Assembly (NCBI GenBank): GCA_033558025.1
Contig: JAUCEF010000017.1
Coordinates: 2,418,001 to 2,482,000, forward strand
Reading direction: 5' to 3'
Source of the DNA: Phytophthora sp. 'mugwort'
Taxonomy: Eukaryota; Oomycota; Peronosporomycetes; Peronosporales; Peronosporaceae
DNA length: 64,000 nt
Position numbers and translations under genes: made by a program. Positions 48,116 to 59,000 of this stretch are shown here, piece after piece. Each line of letters opens with the position of its first letter. The first letter of the stretch is position 1. Below the pieces are notes generated by a model that was not told the origin of the DNA, made no database searches, and worked only from the letters and a program-made list of their open reading frames with translations.

Positions 48116-48126
48116 TCATTCAATTT
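48116..48126 (+). promoter_or_regulatory. Oomycete initiator-like element TCATTCAATTT
   Basis: The sequence TCATTCAATTT, 15 bases before the SET/MYND start codon, resembles the oomycete core promoter (an initiator TCAYTYY followed by an A/T-rich flanking element). The short leader this implies is normal for oomycetes. This is inference from motif and position only. Confidence 0.45.
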
Positions 48127-48140
48127 CGAACAGCAACAAC

Positions 48141-49619
48141 ATGCATTTCCTGTGGCGTGTGGACCGTGATGCAACGCGCGGACGACTGTTGCGCGCCACG
48201 CGTGACGTGAAGACTGGTGAGAGCGTGCTTCGCGATCGCGCATACGGCAACGTGGTGCTTTCTGCCAACCGCGCGGCGCTCTGCGCCGTATGCCTACGCG
48301 CTGCTGACGCCGACATTTGCTGCGACGACTGCTCCAAGGTTTTTTTCTGCAGCGAGGAATGCCGGGAGAAACTACAGGCTGTGCATGAATTGGAGTGCGA
48401 GGCTCTGGAGGAGGTGGACCTGGCGGCGTCCAAAACGTCCACTGACGTGAACTTGCTGCGGCTCTTGATCCGCATTCTGGCCTCGCGCTCGCAGGACGAG
48501 GCGGACGGCAAGCTGCATGCTGATGAAAAAGGAGTTGTGAGGGCTAGTTACGCTAATGTAAAGAACCTGGTGCACGAGCTGGACAAGGAAGGAGGACTGT
48601 GGGCGGACCACGTGCGCGCTGGCGCCAAGAAGATTCTTGAAGACCTGCCGGATGAGTGCCACCTGCCAGTGGAAGAGATTCTTGTTATTGCCGCACAGAT
48701 TAACGAGAACTCGTACTCGCTAGATGCGCTGGACGAGAAGCATTTGGTGGCAGCAGTGGGGCTGTTCCCGATCTGTGGGCTGATTAACCACAGCTGCCAG
48801 CCAAACTGCACCTGGTCGAATGGAGGAGACAGTATCATGGAGGTACGGGCCCTCCGCGACATCAAGGAGGGCGAGGAAATTACGGTGAGCTACATTGACA
48901 TCGACAAGGAGCGTAGTGAGCGTCAGAAGGAGCTGCGCGAAACGAAGCACTTTGATTGCCAGTGCGAACGATGCTTGACGCCGCTAAGTGAGTCGGTGGA
49001 CAGGTACTTGGAAGCCGTCCGTTGCCCGCGCTGCTCTATCAAAGTTGACGGAGAAAAAGATTTGTTGCTTGCTCAGGTGGAAGACAAACTCGTGTGCTCG
49101 GCCTGTCAGCTGAATGTGTCGGTATCTGCCGTCGCTTCGGCAGTCCTCATGGCGAGAACTAAGGTCGCCAAGGCAAAGCAGAGCCTAAACCGTTTTAAGT
49201 ACGCGGATGTCGTATCCCAGCTCGAGAATCTTACAAAAGGCGTTAAGGTGCATGGCCAGGTGGTGCCTTTTCACCGCAGTCACGGCATTGCTATTGCAGT
49301 GGCGCGGCTGCTCTCTGACGCGCATATTAAACTCGGCAACATCGTCCAAGCGTACAAACTGCGCAAGCAGCTGCTGAAGGCGCTTGAGCTCGTGTCTTGG
49401 CGTAATCACCTGCCACTCGCGCTTGCCCACTTCGAGTATGCAGAGGTCCTGCGCCGCATGCTGTTGCACCCGGCGATCCCGCTCCCTGACAGCGTAAACC
49501 GCGACGAGCTGCAACAAGAAATGCGCGCCTCGTACCAAGCTTCCAGCGACATCTGTGCTGTTTGTCTTGGCAAGCCTCATCCATTGCGCCACCGTGCGCT
49601 TGCTGCTCTGAAATTATGA
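48141..49619 (+). CDS. SET and MYND domain (SMYD-type) protein lysine methyltransferase, 492 aa
   Basis: Single exon. The start begins the SET N-terminal strand (RVDRDATRGRLLRATRDVKT). The MYND zinc finger, with its Cys/His ligands, spans about residues 48-90 (CAVCLRAADADICCDDCSKV, then FFCSEECREKL...HELEC). The SET core shows the NHSC box in GLINHSCQPNCTWS near residue 215, and GEEITVSYIDI with the catalytic-type tyrosine. A post-SET cysteine cluster follows (CQCERC). The C-terminal 200 residues are helical, TPR-like, as in SMYD proteins. It should transfer methyl groups from S-adenosylmethionine to lysines of histone or non-histone targets. Substrate cannot be inferred. It diverges from the PTEN-like gene with about 260 bases between start codons. 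Confidence 0.9.
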   Translation: MHFLWRVDRDATRGRLLRATRDVKTGESVLRDRAYGNVVLSANRAALCAVCLRAADADICCDDCSKVFFCSEECREKLQAVHELECEALEEVDLAASKTSTDVNLLRLLIRILASRSQDEADGKLHADEKGVVRASYANVKNLVHELDKEGGLWADHVRAGAKKILEDLPDECHLPVEEILVIAAQINENSYSLDALDEKHLVAAVGLFPICGLINHSCQPNCTWSNGGDSIMEVRALRDIKEGEEITVSYIDIDKERSERQKELRETKHFDCQCERCLTPLSESVDRYLEAVRCPRCSIKVDGEKDLLLAQVEDKLVCSACQLNVSVSAVASAVLMARTKVAKAKQSLNRFKYADVVSQLENLTKGVKVHGQVVPFHRSHGIAIAVARLLSDAHIKLGNIVQAYKLRKQLLKALELVSWRNHLPLALAHFEYAEVLRRMLLHPAIPLPDSVNRDELQQEMRASYQASSDICAVCLGKPHPLRHRALAALKL

Positions 49620-49874
49620 GCGCTTATTTAACACTTTGCTTTGATTCACCTAGAAATCTTCTCTGAGCTGGACGATACCTCCGGAACAGGCTTAATCTCG
49701 GCTACTCGAGGACGACGTGGCCATGATGATCAGGGGCCAGACTTAGAGAATAAACCGATGGAAGATAAATCATTGTGGAAGTGTACCAGCAATGCCGAAG
49801 TCAAAGTTGTCATACCAATCTCTTTTTTCGCGTTTCTTTTTTCAGCTCACACGTTGGATCAAATCCCTCCCTAC

Positions 49875-50984
49875 TTATTCAAACGAGTCCTTGCGGCGGC
49901 GGAGGTTTTCCAGAACGCTGATGGGGTCTGTACCGCCGACAGCATTGCGGATAGTCTCGTTGTGCACGCGCAAGAACGGGTTATAAAGCATTTCTTCGCG
50001 TAGTGAGGACGGTACGCTGGGAAGGTTTTTCGCTCGGCGGATACGGACAGCCGAAATCTTGTCACGCAGTGCCTGGTTGGACGGGTCCACACTGAGCGCG
50101 AAACGCAGATTCGACATGGTGTACTCGTGGCCGCAGTACACCTTCGTGTCCTTTGGTAGCGTGAGAATTACCTCGTAGAGTGCCCTGTACATATCCTCAG
50201 CCGTTCCTTCAAAGAAGCGTCCACATCCTCCAACAAACAGCGTGTCACCAGGGAATAGCAGCGGTGGTGTCTCGGCGTCGCCCATGACGACATAAGCCAC
50301 GTGCGCCTTCGTGTGGCACGAGACATTCAGCACCTTCACTTTTGCAGCTCCAATCTTGAACTTCTCCCCACCACACACGGAGCGGTTCCTTGCTGGGATC
50401 AGCTCGCGCTCCGGCCCAGCGATCATCACGTCCGGATACTTTTTCGCAATCTCTTCGTTGCCACCAGCGTGGTCCCTGCAGAACGCACCAACAAGCTGCA
50501 GTAAGTCTTCACTTCTCGCCCAAAGCATCTCCCAACAGGACGAACGCGTGTTTGTGTGTAGTCAAAACGCCGAGGAATTCGCGGTTCCGAGTTGTCTCCT
50601 CCTCCTTCAACACCGGCAGGATCTTGCTGTGCTCGGCCGGGTCCACCGCAAACATAGTGTGATTGGCCTCGTCCACTACCACGTAGCCTGCAGTCGTTCA
50701 TTCACCGACGGCTATTAGTTCTAATATATATATATATACTTGCTACATTTGCCAACTGCAGCCTTGTAGCCACCGTAGTTATCTTCCAGCATGGGCACAA
50801 TGCGGACGCGGAGGCTCGGATCGTTCAGGTACTTTTTTTTCGGTTTGGAGCCAGCTGGAACCGCTTTACTCGACGCACATCGCCATCGAGACGTTAGCAG
50901 TCCCGTGGACGACGACGAACTCGCCGCATAAGCCACAGGGAGGCGCAACTGGCGCATGCAACACCGACGTAGCATCATCGACAT
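49875..50984 (-). CDS. Hydroxyacylglutathione hydrolase (glyoxalase II), probably mitochondrial, 317 aa, three exons
   Basis: Exons 50984-50774, 50687-50546 and 50475-49875 join in frame (joins NYG/Y and KHA/DH). The first 50 residues are a basic, Ser-rich leader (MSMMLRRCCMRQLRLPVAYA) typical of mitochondrial import. The metallo-beta-lactamase fold follows: MLEDNYGYVVVDEANHTMFA, the binuclear metal site TTHKHADHAGG (HxHxDH), CHTKAHVAYVV, PGDTLFVGGCGRFFEG and YCGHEYT. The C-terminus carries the substrate-binding lysine/arginine-rich segment (RIRRAKNLPSVPSSLREE). The enzyme hydrolyses S-lactoylglutathione to lactate and glutathione, the second step of methylglyoxal detoxification. All metal ligands are present. 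The TATATATA run at about 50724-50738 lies in intron 1. It shares a 190-base divergent promoter region with TRAPPC11. Confidence 0.93.
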
Positions 50985-51082
50985 CGATCGCTCTTAATCT
51001 GAGCGGCTCTTGTCGTCGGTATCTGCTCGGTATACCGATTTATAATCTCGGCTTTAACGTTTGGCAGTGCCTAAAATACCTT

Positions 51083-51105
51083 AAACCGGTTTAATACCGG
51101 TGTCT
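51083..51105. promoter_or_regulatory. Palindromic AAACCGGTTT motif in a divergent promoter
   Basis: AAACCGGTTT at 51083-51092 is followed by ATACCGGTGT at 51095. It lies in the 190 bases between the glyoxalase II and TRAPPC11 start codons. Similar ACCGGT copies occur upstream of PNO1 (57299-57308 and 57321-57330). A protein-binding site is plausible but unproven. Confidence 0.35.
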
Positions 51106-51173
51106 TCTACTGAGCCTTCAGAAGGGGAGAGGAAGGCAAAAAGCTCGGACGCGGAAGAGCTGACGCGGCCCCC

Positions 51174-54100
51174 ATGGAGAGCTTCGGCGCGGAGCTCAAG
51201 GAGACTCCATACCCGCTGATCGCGGCGTTGGGCTCGCGCGATCTGCAGGCCAAAGTTTTGCCACTGGTGCGTGCAGCCAATGAGGAGTTCGTGCCCAAGC
51301 TGCACTTCGCGTCGCTGCCCCGCGAGCACCGGTTCCCTGTGAAGAAGGAGTTACGCGAGAAGCACGGAACCTTCCCCAATCAGACGCAGCGCGACTTCGA
51401 GGGATACCGAACGCAGGGCGTCCTCAAGGCGCGATGGCTCAAAAAGCATCACGAGCTGCTGCCGGCCGTCGTACTGCTCTTTGACGAATTCGACCCGCGC
51501 TGGAGCCCGCAGGACTGGCAGCAGCGCGAGACGACACTCCGAGAGGAGGCCGAGAAGCTCAAACGCACGTTATCAGGTGCGTTTTATTGCTGTTAAACCA
51601 AAGCAATATTCAAGGGGAAGAGATGGGTAATGGGGTGAGTGGGTTTCTGTTGGCTTTGGTGCAGCTAGAGAATGTCGCGTGATGCTGATCCTGATGCAGC
51701 AAGTTGACGATGCCGGAGTCGCGCCGATGAACACGACAGAGGAAAGGCTGGCGAACTTGAGAAGGAGATTGGACACAGATGCCAAGGGGCTCATGCTCGT
51801 GAGGTCCAGAGATCTTGTGCGCGGGTCCGCTGTGCTGGCCAAGTTGGAATCGTCGGTGCGCAATATGGCGCTTGAGTATTACAAGGCGCAGTCGAAGCGT
51901 GTCAAGCGGTATAAGAAGGCTCTAGCGAAGACGCCTGGGTACCAGGCGCTGCATGCGAGGTTGAGCTTCAAGATCGCGCATTACTATGAGTTTCGACGAT
52001 ACACGACCAAGGTGTTGCAGCATTACGAAGCGTCGTATCGCGCCATTATTGCACTGCCGCTGAACGAGAACGAGTCGGTTGATGGCATCGCTTACACGCA
52101 AGTCATGACGATGGCGGAGTTCGTGAACTTCAAATTGTGCTACCACTTGATTTTCTCGTCGAACAATATCAAGGGCGCCGTGGACCAACTGCAACGCCAC
52201 ATGGGCGTATACTCACGCGCTATTATTGTGGCAGATAGAGCTTATGAACACTGGGAGTGGGTTTCTCGACAGTACCATGTCTTCGCGCAATTGCTGGCTG
52301 AAGCGACTTCCATTCGAGGCTCGCTACCAAGCACTGGCATGGACTCGGACGTGTATAAGGAGCCGTATTTATATTACTCCATTGCAGCAAAGTACGCTAT
52401 CTTCCGGAGGAAGGCAGCTGCGAAGCTTGGACTCACGGCTGCTACTACCGTGCCTGCAGTAACTTTGGATGGCGAGACGTTATCCGAACGTGACTTTGTT
52501 GTGGTGCCATCTGTTTTCGTTGGCGGGGATCCGGTGGTATCCGAAGCGAGTGCTGCATCACAAGACCCCTCGACAGCAGTGCTCGTGAAGTACCGACATG
52601 CCCTGGAGAGGAGTGTGCTACATGCTAAACGGTCGATTGTTCTCTTGGAGCATGCAGTTCAGCATCTAACGATGTATGTTGCTGATCGTAATGCTCCGCG
52701 TGGTCGGATAAAAAGCCGACTACTTGTTCATCTGGGCACAGAAAGACTTGCGTCCGGTGAGTATGAACGCTCACGGGCTGAGTTACAAAAGGCAAAAGTG
52801 ATGTTTGCGATGGAGAACTGCTGGGCTCAAACGGCTCAGATTCTCAAGCAATTGCTTATTTGTATCTTCCGCCAAGGAGATACTGCAGCCTATCTGGACT
52901 ATTCACTGCAGTTATTGTCGCCTGTTGTGGAGGAGTTTGTGTCTCCTAAAGAGCGTGGCCGCATTCAGGATTCGTTTTTAACAGCGTGGAGGAACCCGAC
53001 GGCGCTCGGAAAGCCATTTACAGAGAACTCGGCGCTGGGAAATGACCACGAATTGGCTTTAGATCGATCTCGCCCAGTTTTTGCGTTGACAGCACAATTC
53101 GATCGTGCCTCTGCTTGCGTGAAGGAAGACGTAACTCTCGAAGTAAGATTGAAGTCACATTTCCCGTCGCCGCTTGTGATGTCGAAGATAGAGTTGGTGT
53201 TTAACGACGAACGCTATCGCACCGTTATCTACCACCAGGCTGGCGTGGAGTCTGGATCCCTGACTTGTGTCGATGGGAAGTTTTTCGCGTCGCTGGAGTT
53301 TACTTACAAGGTAGTTAAAGAACTCCGAGCCCCGTTACATGTGCTGGATGGTCGGCAAATGTTATCGATTCAGGAAGTACGATTCTACTTGAGCAGAGAC
53401 CACAGTGCGCAGGCTATTGGTGTCGAGGCGGATGGTGCGGAGCCACAAGAAGAGTTTTTAGTTTTCAGCTTGTTAGTTGAGCGAGCGTCTGTAGAGCAAC
53501 GAGAAACACCACAGCCGTATCTCATTGATGGGCGTGTGCCAGCCATGGGCAATGGCTCTGCTTCTCCAAGCTTCTCGAGGAGAAAATCGATGTTCTCACT
53601 TGTTGAGGGCCTTCGCCCTGGCCATGGTGACACAACTGAACCGATTCAAGAGAATGGTACCGCCCATCTTCGGGGCTCGTCGCTGATGATCTTGCAACCT
53701 CGCGCGAAGGCCACGCTGACGATGCTATCGCGCGAGCCGCTTTTGACTGGTGACTACCGCGAGCTTGCGTTCAAGTTGTCTGCCAATGAAGATACATTGG
53801 AGAACGTGGCATTCCAAGTTGTGTGCGAACCTCCACCAGCATCATTATCGCCGGACGATGCGTTCTTTTTTACAGCGCAGTTAGGAGTCTTGACACCAGT
53901 GGCATTGAGCACAAACCTTCAACCTCGAGACCTCATATCGCTGCCTAGCAAAGACCCAGAAACCGAGGAAACGTTGCGGGTAATTGTACGCTCGACGAGA
54001 GCAACCCCTGTGACGCTGCTCGTGTCAGTTACGTACACGACAAAGACTGGCGTGTCTGTGGGTTTTGACGAACGATTTGAGTTGATATGCCACGATCCGT

Positions 54101-55003
54101 TTGCCATTCAGGGCGGACTAATTCATGATTTTCTCAGCGGAGGAGGCGTGGCGGGTGCTGCCCAAATGCCGAATGGCTCCTATGGCTGCGTTGGAAATTT
54201 GGTGAGCTTCCAAGGTGACATTACTTGCACATCAGGAGAGGCTTTGCATGTGCTTGCGCTGGAGTTTGAACCTCATGAGACGAACCTGGTCCAAGACATG
54301 GCCATCTCGGGATTTGGTCCGGTATTAACTGCTACCAGCAGCAATGAGGACATTTGTGCGACCTTCAACGACGGTGATTCGCGATGTTTCTGTCTGCGGT
54401 TAGTGCCGAAGATAGCGTCTAGTTTTGTTACGCTAGGTCGTGTTAAGGTTCTTTGGAGACGCGAGTCGTCGACAATTGTCAGTTCCTGTGCTCCTGATGG
54501 TTCTCGCAACGATGTCGTGAGCACGTGGCTGGAGATTCCGATGGTTTCGTTCGTGGATGCCCCACTCACTTTCAGTGTGGAGACGCCACCGTTTGGCGTT
54601 GAGGGGGTTATCGTCTACATGGACGTCCGTGTGAGGAACAATGAGGCTGTCTTCCACAGTCTACGATTCAAACCCTTGGATGCTGAGGGAGCGTTCTTCA
54701 TCTCGGGTCGAACGAATGCCACGGAGGACTTGCTTCCTTTCGATGAACAAGTGTTTCGATTGGGTTTGGTGCCAATGAAGACAGGTATGTTGGTTATTAA
54801 TTGTTGCAGGATGGCAATCCGCTAGTTGGTAATTTAACTAACCCGTTCTCATCCTTCCGTGGCTAGGCTACCTGCGCCTGCCCCGTTTAGAGATCGTGTC
54901 GTTGACGTACAACCTCCCGTTCACTAACCCAGACGAGCGCCAGGAGCTATTCGTGCTGCCTCGGGAGTGCCCCGACTGGAAGCCTGCCGCGGTCGACTAT
55001 TAA
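51174..55003 (+). CDS. TRAPPC11 (foie gras / gryzun) trafficking protein, 1206 aa, three exons
   Basis: Exons 51174-51576, 51704-54784 and 54867-55003 join in frame. The N-terminal half matches the foie gras domain: YPLIAALGSRDLQ, FDEFDPRWSPQDW, RRLDTDAKGLMLVRSRDL, ALEYYKAQSKRVKRYKKAL, and FKIAHYYEFRRYTTKVLQHY, followed by TPR-like helices (YLYYSIAAKYAIFRRKAAAK). The C-terminal half is beta-rich (gryzun-like immunoglobulin-type strands) and ends LPRECPDWKPAAVDY. TRAPPC11 is a subunit of the TRAPPIII tethering complex that acts as an exchange factor at the Golgi and in autophagy. Length is close to the animal protein (about 1130 aa). Exon 1 could use another acceptor near 51700; the CAAG/TT choice keeps the frame. 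Divergent from glyoxalase II. Confidence 0.9.
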
Positions 55004-55438
55004 TAGTCGCCATGAGTTTGTGTGCGTGCGTCCGATAGACTTGTTGGAGCACTGCTCGGTTTCACCCGAATAACTTCAACACGAAACATGTGTGATACGC
55101 ACCAAAACTTGAAACACTTTCTCGAAATCGAATGACCTTGAGCATTTGGTGCAGCGGTCAATTGTTTACTGTCGTCAAACGGACCTGTGGTACTTTATAA
55201 AGCAGCAAAACATATTCTTAGGTTTTCAATCGAAAGAGAAAACATTTGCGCTCACAGTACTGGCTCTGAAAATTTCGCTACCCATCTCGCGATTCGACGA
55301 AAGTCCATTATTTGCTTTGGGGCCCACCTGGCAGCAGACGAGGAAGTCCAACGAGAGAGACCGAGGTGAGTGCTGCGTGACGCGGGGCGACTTTCAGCCC
55401 CTCGCCGTCTTGCGCTCTTGTCTTTCAGACGGAGTCGC

Positions 55439-56120
55439 ATGAGTCTGTGGTGTGGCTGCCTGTCGCGAAGACGCGGCGACCTGCAGAGACGCATGCTTTT
55501 CCAGGAGCAGTTTGAGCGCATCAAGACCGTGTACCCAGGCACGAGCTACGTCTGTCTACTGGATGGAGACAGCGGAGACATGATGTGCGTTAATCAATTT
55601 TCGCTGTGTGGGGACCATTAAAGGTCGCACAGAAGTAACTAGGAACTGACAGGCTGTTTATTGACTGAAGAGCGCAATCGGAGACGACGGAGGTGAACAC
55701 GGACGAGTTCACGCGCACGATTATTAACCTTAAGGACGCCGCGTTGCAGTTCGGTACGCTGCGTTGAAGCGGAGTTTCGGGGGTGACAGTTAGGCGCGAT
55801 GACTGATGAATGTAATGGCGTTGGTTGCTGCAGCGGCGACGCTGAACCAAATTGACCCGCAGGTGGTGCATGTCAGAGGCGCACAGGGCATGTTCTCCTG
55901 TTATGGCTCCGCTCACATGGTGCGTTTACTGGCAGAGGTTGTTGTTCCTTGAAGAGTATGAATGAAGCGGCTCATGTGTCGGCTTACGTGATGGTTGCAG
56001 ATTCTGGCCTTCTATAGCGAGATGCCAGGTGTAGACTTGGAGCTGTTCGACTGCTTCGAAGCGGACAAGAGCATCGAGCCGATTACAGGGGAGTTGCATC
56101 GAATTTTGGACGCCACCTAG
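55439..56120 (+). CDS. Small roadblock/LC7-like protein, 144 aa, four exons (tentative fold)
   Basis: Exons 55439-55584, 55671-55753, 55834-55919 and 56001-56120 join in frame with GT/AG ends. The product has no signal peptide or membrane segment. Its plan, a helix (QEQFERIKTVYPGTS), a strand pair (YVCLLDGDSGDMI), a long helix (DEFTRTIINLKDAALQF), strands (VVHVRGAQGMFSCY and ILAFYSEMPG) and a final helix (IEPITGELHRILDAT), is that of roadblock/LC7 proteins such as the Ragulator subunit LAMTOR3. I cannot name an orthologue. A donor (GAG/GTGAGT near 55365) and acceptor (TTTCAG at 55428) suggest a spliced 5' leader. If that exon is coding, the protein would be longer at the N-terminus. Confidence 0.6.
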
Positions 56121-56469
56121 ATTGGCAAAAGGACTGTTGGCAAGCCGTTACGTACCGTCGGCCCAGGACAGTCAGTTGCTACCAAGACGTTTCCCAGAAC
56201 GCATGTCAAGCATTAACCCGAGCAGGTTCAGGAGCACGATGCTGGGTACATAGCAGTCGACGCCATACGGATTCCACTTCTCCCACAAGCACCTTCATCA
56301 ATGTCGGGATACGAGAAAAGACAAAACCAAATGAATATATTTAAGTGGGGACAAGCACAGCGAGTCTGCAGCAGCAAACTGCAAGGGCCGCGTGATTATC
56401 TCCCCATGGTTCCATGCCAAATTGCCGTATTCGCAACGCCATCGGTTTGGAAATCTCGTCTTGAGAATT

Positions 56470-57174
56470 TTAAAATCGCTCGTTCATTCTACTAGCTACA
56501 TTGCGCATCTTGTTGTACACCTTGCCGGGCGGCGCGCCCATAATGAGTGAGCAGATCGCGTCACGCGCAAGTTTAATGTTGGCAAAGGAACCCAGAATGT
56601 GGATCTTCTGGTCGGCAAGCACGATACGCGTGCGGGTGGCGTTCTCCACGGCGTACTTGGTCTTGCCGTCCTGTCCGGCCACACGCCCAATAGCGCGGCT
56701 CAGATGATCGCCCTTAAGCATCTTGACGTCGTTCACCTCGAACGTATCGATGAACAAGTCCTCGAGACGCAGCAGCGCCACAGCGTCCTGCACCTCAAAG
56801 CCCATCATGTAGGCTTGCACGAAGTCGGCGGCCTTCTGTAGCGCGCCGGCATCCGTCGTATGAGGCGAGTTCTTGAGCTCGATGCAGCGCGTCTTGGTGT
56901 TCATGCGGATCTGCAGCTTCAGGTGCTCCACGCAGGGCTTCATGATGTTGGGCCAGTCGTTCTTAAGCGGAGTATAACGGTGAGCCGGCACGCGCACGCG
57001 GCGGAAGTCGTTCTTGCCCCCGGACTGCTGCTGTGCGCTGAGCGCCGGGAAGTTGGGGCGCACTGCGGCGTCTTCGGTGTCCATGTCCATCTGCTCTGCG
57101 GATTCCTGCGCCTGCTGCGCGATCACCTGCGCGTTAATTACCATATCCTGGCCGGCCATCGAGTCCACCTCCAT
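56470..57174 (-). CDS. PNO1: PNO1/Dim2 RNA-binding protein (partner of NOB1), 234 aa
   Basis: Single exon. The ATG at 57174 is chosen over an upstream in-frame ATG at 57411 because the intervening 79 codons are not conserved-looking. After an acidic N-terminus, RRVRVPAHRYTPLKNDWPNI is the start of the family's core. Two KH-like domains follow: IRMNTKTRCIELKNS with YMMGFEVQDAVALLRLEDLF, then KMLKGDHLSRAIGRVAGQDG with VLADQKIHILGSFANIKLAR, and the tail SLIMGAPPGKVYNKMRNVAS. PNO1 binds the 3' end of 18S pre-rRNA, helping Nob1 cleavage and dimethylation by Dim1, in nucleolar and cytoplasmic 40S assembly. Length (about 230-270 in relatives) is normal. ACCGGT motifs lie 125-155 bases upstream. Confidence 0.95.
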   Translation of the reverse strand: MEVDSMAGQDMVINAQVIAQQAQESAEQMDMDTEDAAVRPNFPALSAQQQSGGKNDFRRVRVPAHRYTPLKNDWPNIMKPCVEHLKLQIRMNTKTRCIELKNSPHTTDAGALQKAADFVQAYMMGFEVQDAVALLRLEDLFIDTFEVNDVKMLKGDHLSRAIGRVAGQDGKTKYAVENATRTRIVLADQKIHILGSFANIKLARDAICSLIMGAPPGKVYNKMRNVASRMNERF

Positions 57175-57466
57175 GATTGCTATGTCTCTGTGAAGGGGCA
57201 GATGAGCAGGAAGCCGAAGTGATGGCGACGATGACAGCGACCAACAGCTCCAAAAACGACTGGAGTCGGCATCGCGACGATCTGATTGGTTCGAAATTAA
57301 ACCGGTACGGATAGAGAATATACCGGTTTTGCTGACGTTCGGCGAAATGGCTACAGCCTGCCTCAACCTTAAGGCAGGCTGCCAAATTGACAGCGTTGCT
57401 GTAATATTCACGTTTCAGGCTTTTAAGAGGTTGGTGGATGCCTATTCAGAAATGATGAAACGGCCC

Positions 57467-58856
57467 TCACTGATCTTTTAGCTCGTGTTTGGCACGGAAG
57501 AAGAGAAAAAGACCGAGCGGAGGCGCACACCCACCAAGCCACAGCGCAAGAGCCCACAGCGGTCTGCGCGACAACAACAATTCGTTAGCAATGTTCTATC
57601 ACAGGGTGTCCAGAGGCAGAATGGCAGTCTAAGCAACTAACCTACCTGTACAGAAGCCAACTGGCTCCAACGACCGAAAAGGTAAGCGCAACGCTCATGC
57701 TGCTCGCCAGCAAGTGCTGCTGAATGCCAGCTACAAGGGGTCCGAACCGCTCGATAAGCGGTCTACGAAGGACAAGAAAGCCCATGAAGCCCAGCACAGC
57801 CGCGAACAGGCGAAAAAAGCGGTTCTTGCGCACCTAGACAGCAGAATCTAGAAGTTAATATCACAAGCAAAACCGGTCTGGCAACAATGGTAAACCGGTA
57901 AGCTAAGCTGGCCGTTTGCCACTGCGCACCTCAACGTGCGTCTTCTTGTCGAAGAGCTCGTTTGCAGTCATGATCCCGTCCGCTAATAGAAAAAGCGCGT
58001 CGCCAGCGGAAGTTTTGAACGGCACCAACTCACTCCCTTTCTGCTTCGCACAAACCGTCACGGGATAGTTGGGCGTCACCTCAAAGTACACACGCTGGTC
58101 CCCAAGGACAGGTTCCCTCATCTCGTTCCGCAAGTAGAAAAAGTTGTCTTCCACTGTGGCATTTGCCAGCGCACTCCCGTCTTCCCACCCTGCTCCTTGT
58201 CGTTGATCCAGCAAATTCGCCATCACTCGGCGACTAGCAGCGTCCAAATGCACAGCATCTCGACGTTGGATCTGATCCACCAGCTCGTCAGGCAGCGAGA
58301 ACTCGCCCACCACGAGGTCCTTTGCCTTGACCACCAGTGACCTGTACGACCAAGCCTCTGACGGCGGGTTCCGGTAGCTGATATCGTCGAATGCACTGCT
58401 ATCAATGTCTTCCTCTCTCCAACGCAAGTCATACATGTAGATCCGCTCATCATCATCAAACCGTCGGTCCTCGTCCTCGGGAGTGCTGCTCGTCGAAGTG
58501 TGCGACGTCTCCACCCACTGCAGCATCTCCACATGGCGATGCAGTCTTACACCCTTCGCTGCAATACCAAACGTCGAGTCTAGCACAAACGGACTACGAC
58601 GGAGCTGCAACTCGTCTGCATTGTGCTTATTTAATTGGGAATTGCCATCCGAATCTGAGGTGGTGATCAATCCCGAGAAATGAATCAGTTGGCGCTCGGC
58701 ACTCGCCAAAACTTGAGGCTTCGACAGCGCAACCACCACGGATCTCCCTTCCTCGAAGCTCCTGATGCTGCGCACAAGAGCAGACTCGAACACGCACGTC
58801 GTCGCCACGGATGCCAGCAGCAACAAGCCCCCAATCGTCACCTCTTTCTGCCTCAT
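57467..58856 (-). CDS. TMEM43 (LUMA) family membrane protein, 403 aa, three exons
   Basis: Exons 58856-57930, 57833-57646 and 57563-57467 join in frame. The order of features is that of animal TMEM43: an N-terminal membrane helix (TIGGLLLLASVATTCVFES), RSFEEGRSVVVALS, LIHFSGLITT, GVRLHRHVEMLQWVETSH, a long soluble domain (YFEVTPNYPVTVCAKQKGSE), and C-terminal hydrophobic helices (RFFRLFAAVLGFMGFLVLRR, VALTFSVVGASWLLYRPLWA). It ends basic (FRAKHEL). The final exon was found by its PLWALALW match and clean GCAG acceptor. In animals the protein sits in the ER and inner nuclear membrane, and its molecular role is unsettled. The start follows a possible acceptor at 58861, so a non-coding first exon is likely. 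Its start lies 145 bases from the divergent NUP42-like gene. Confidence 0.9.
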
Positions 58857-59000
58857 CAGGTCCTGGGAATCAGAACAGTAACACACGAGTTTAACTGCGT
58901 GTACCACAAAATAATGCATGTTTGGAAAAATTACGTCATACAAACGCCAAGATAAAGGTAAACAAAAATAGCCTTCTGAAGAGCAAAGTGCGTGGTGACC

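Noticed and set aside
57600..57642. 17-base intron after WLLYR in TMEM43
   Set aside because: Too short to be spliced. A longer intron ending at 57564 gives the conserved PLWA continuation instead.
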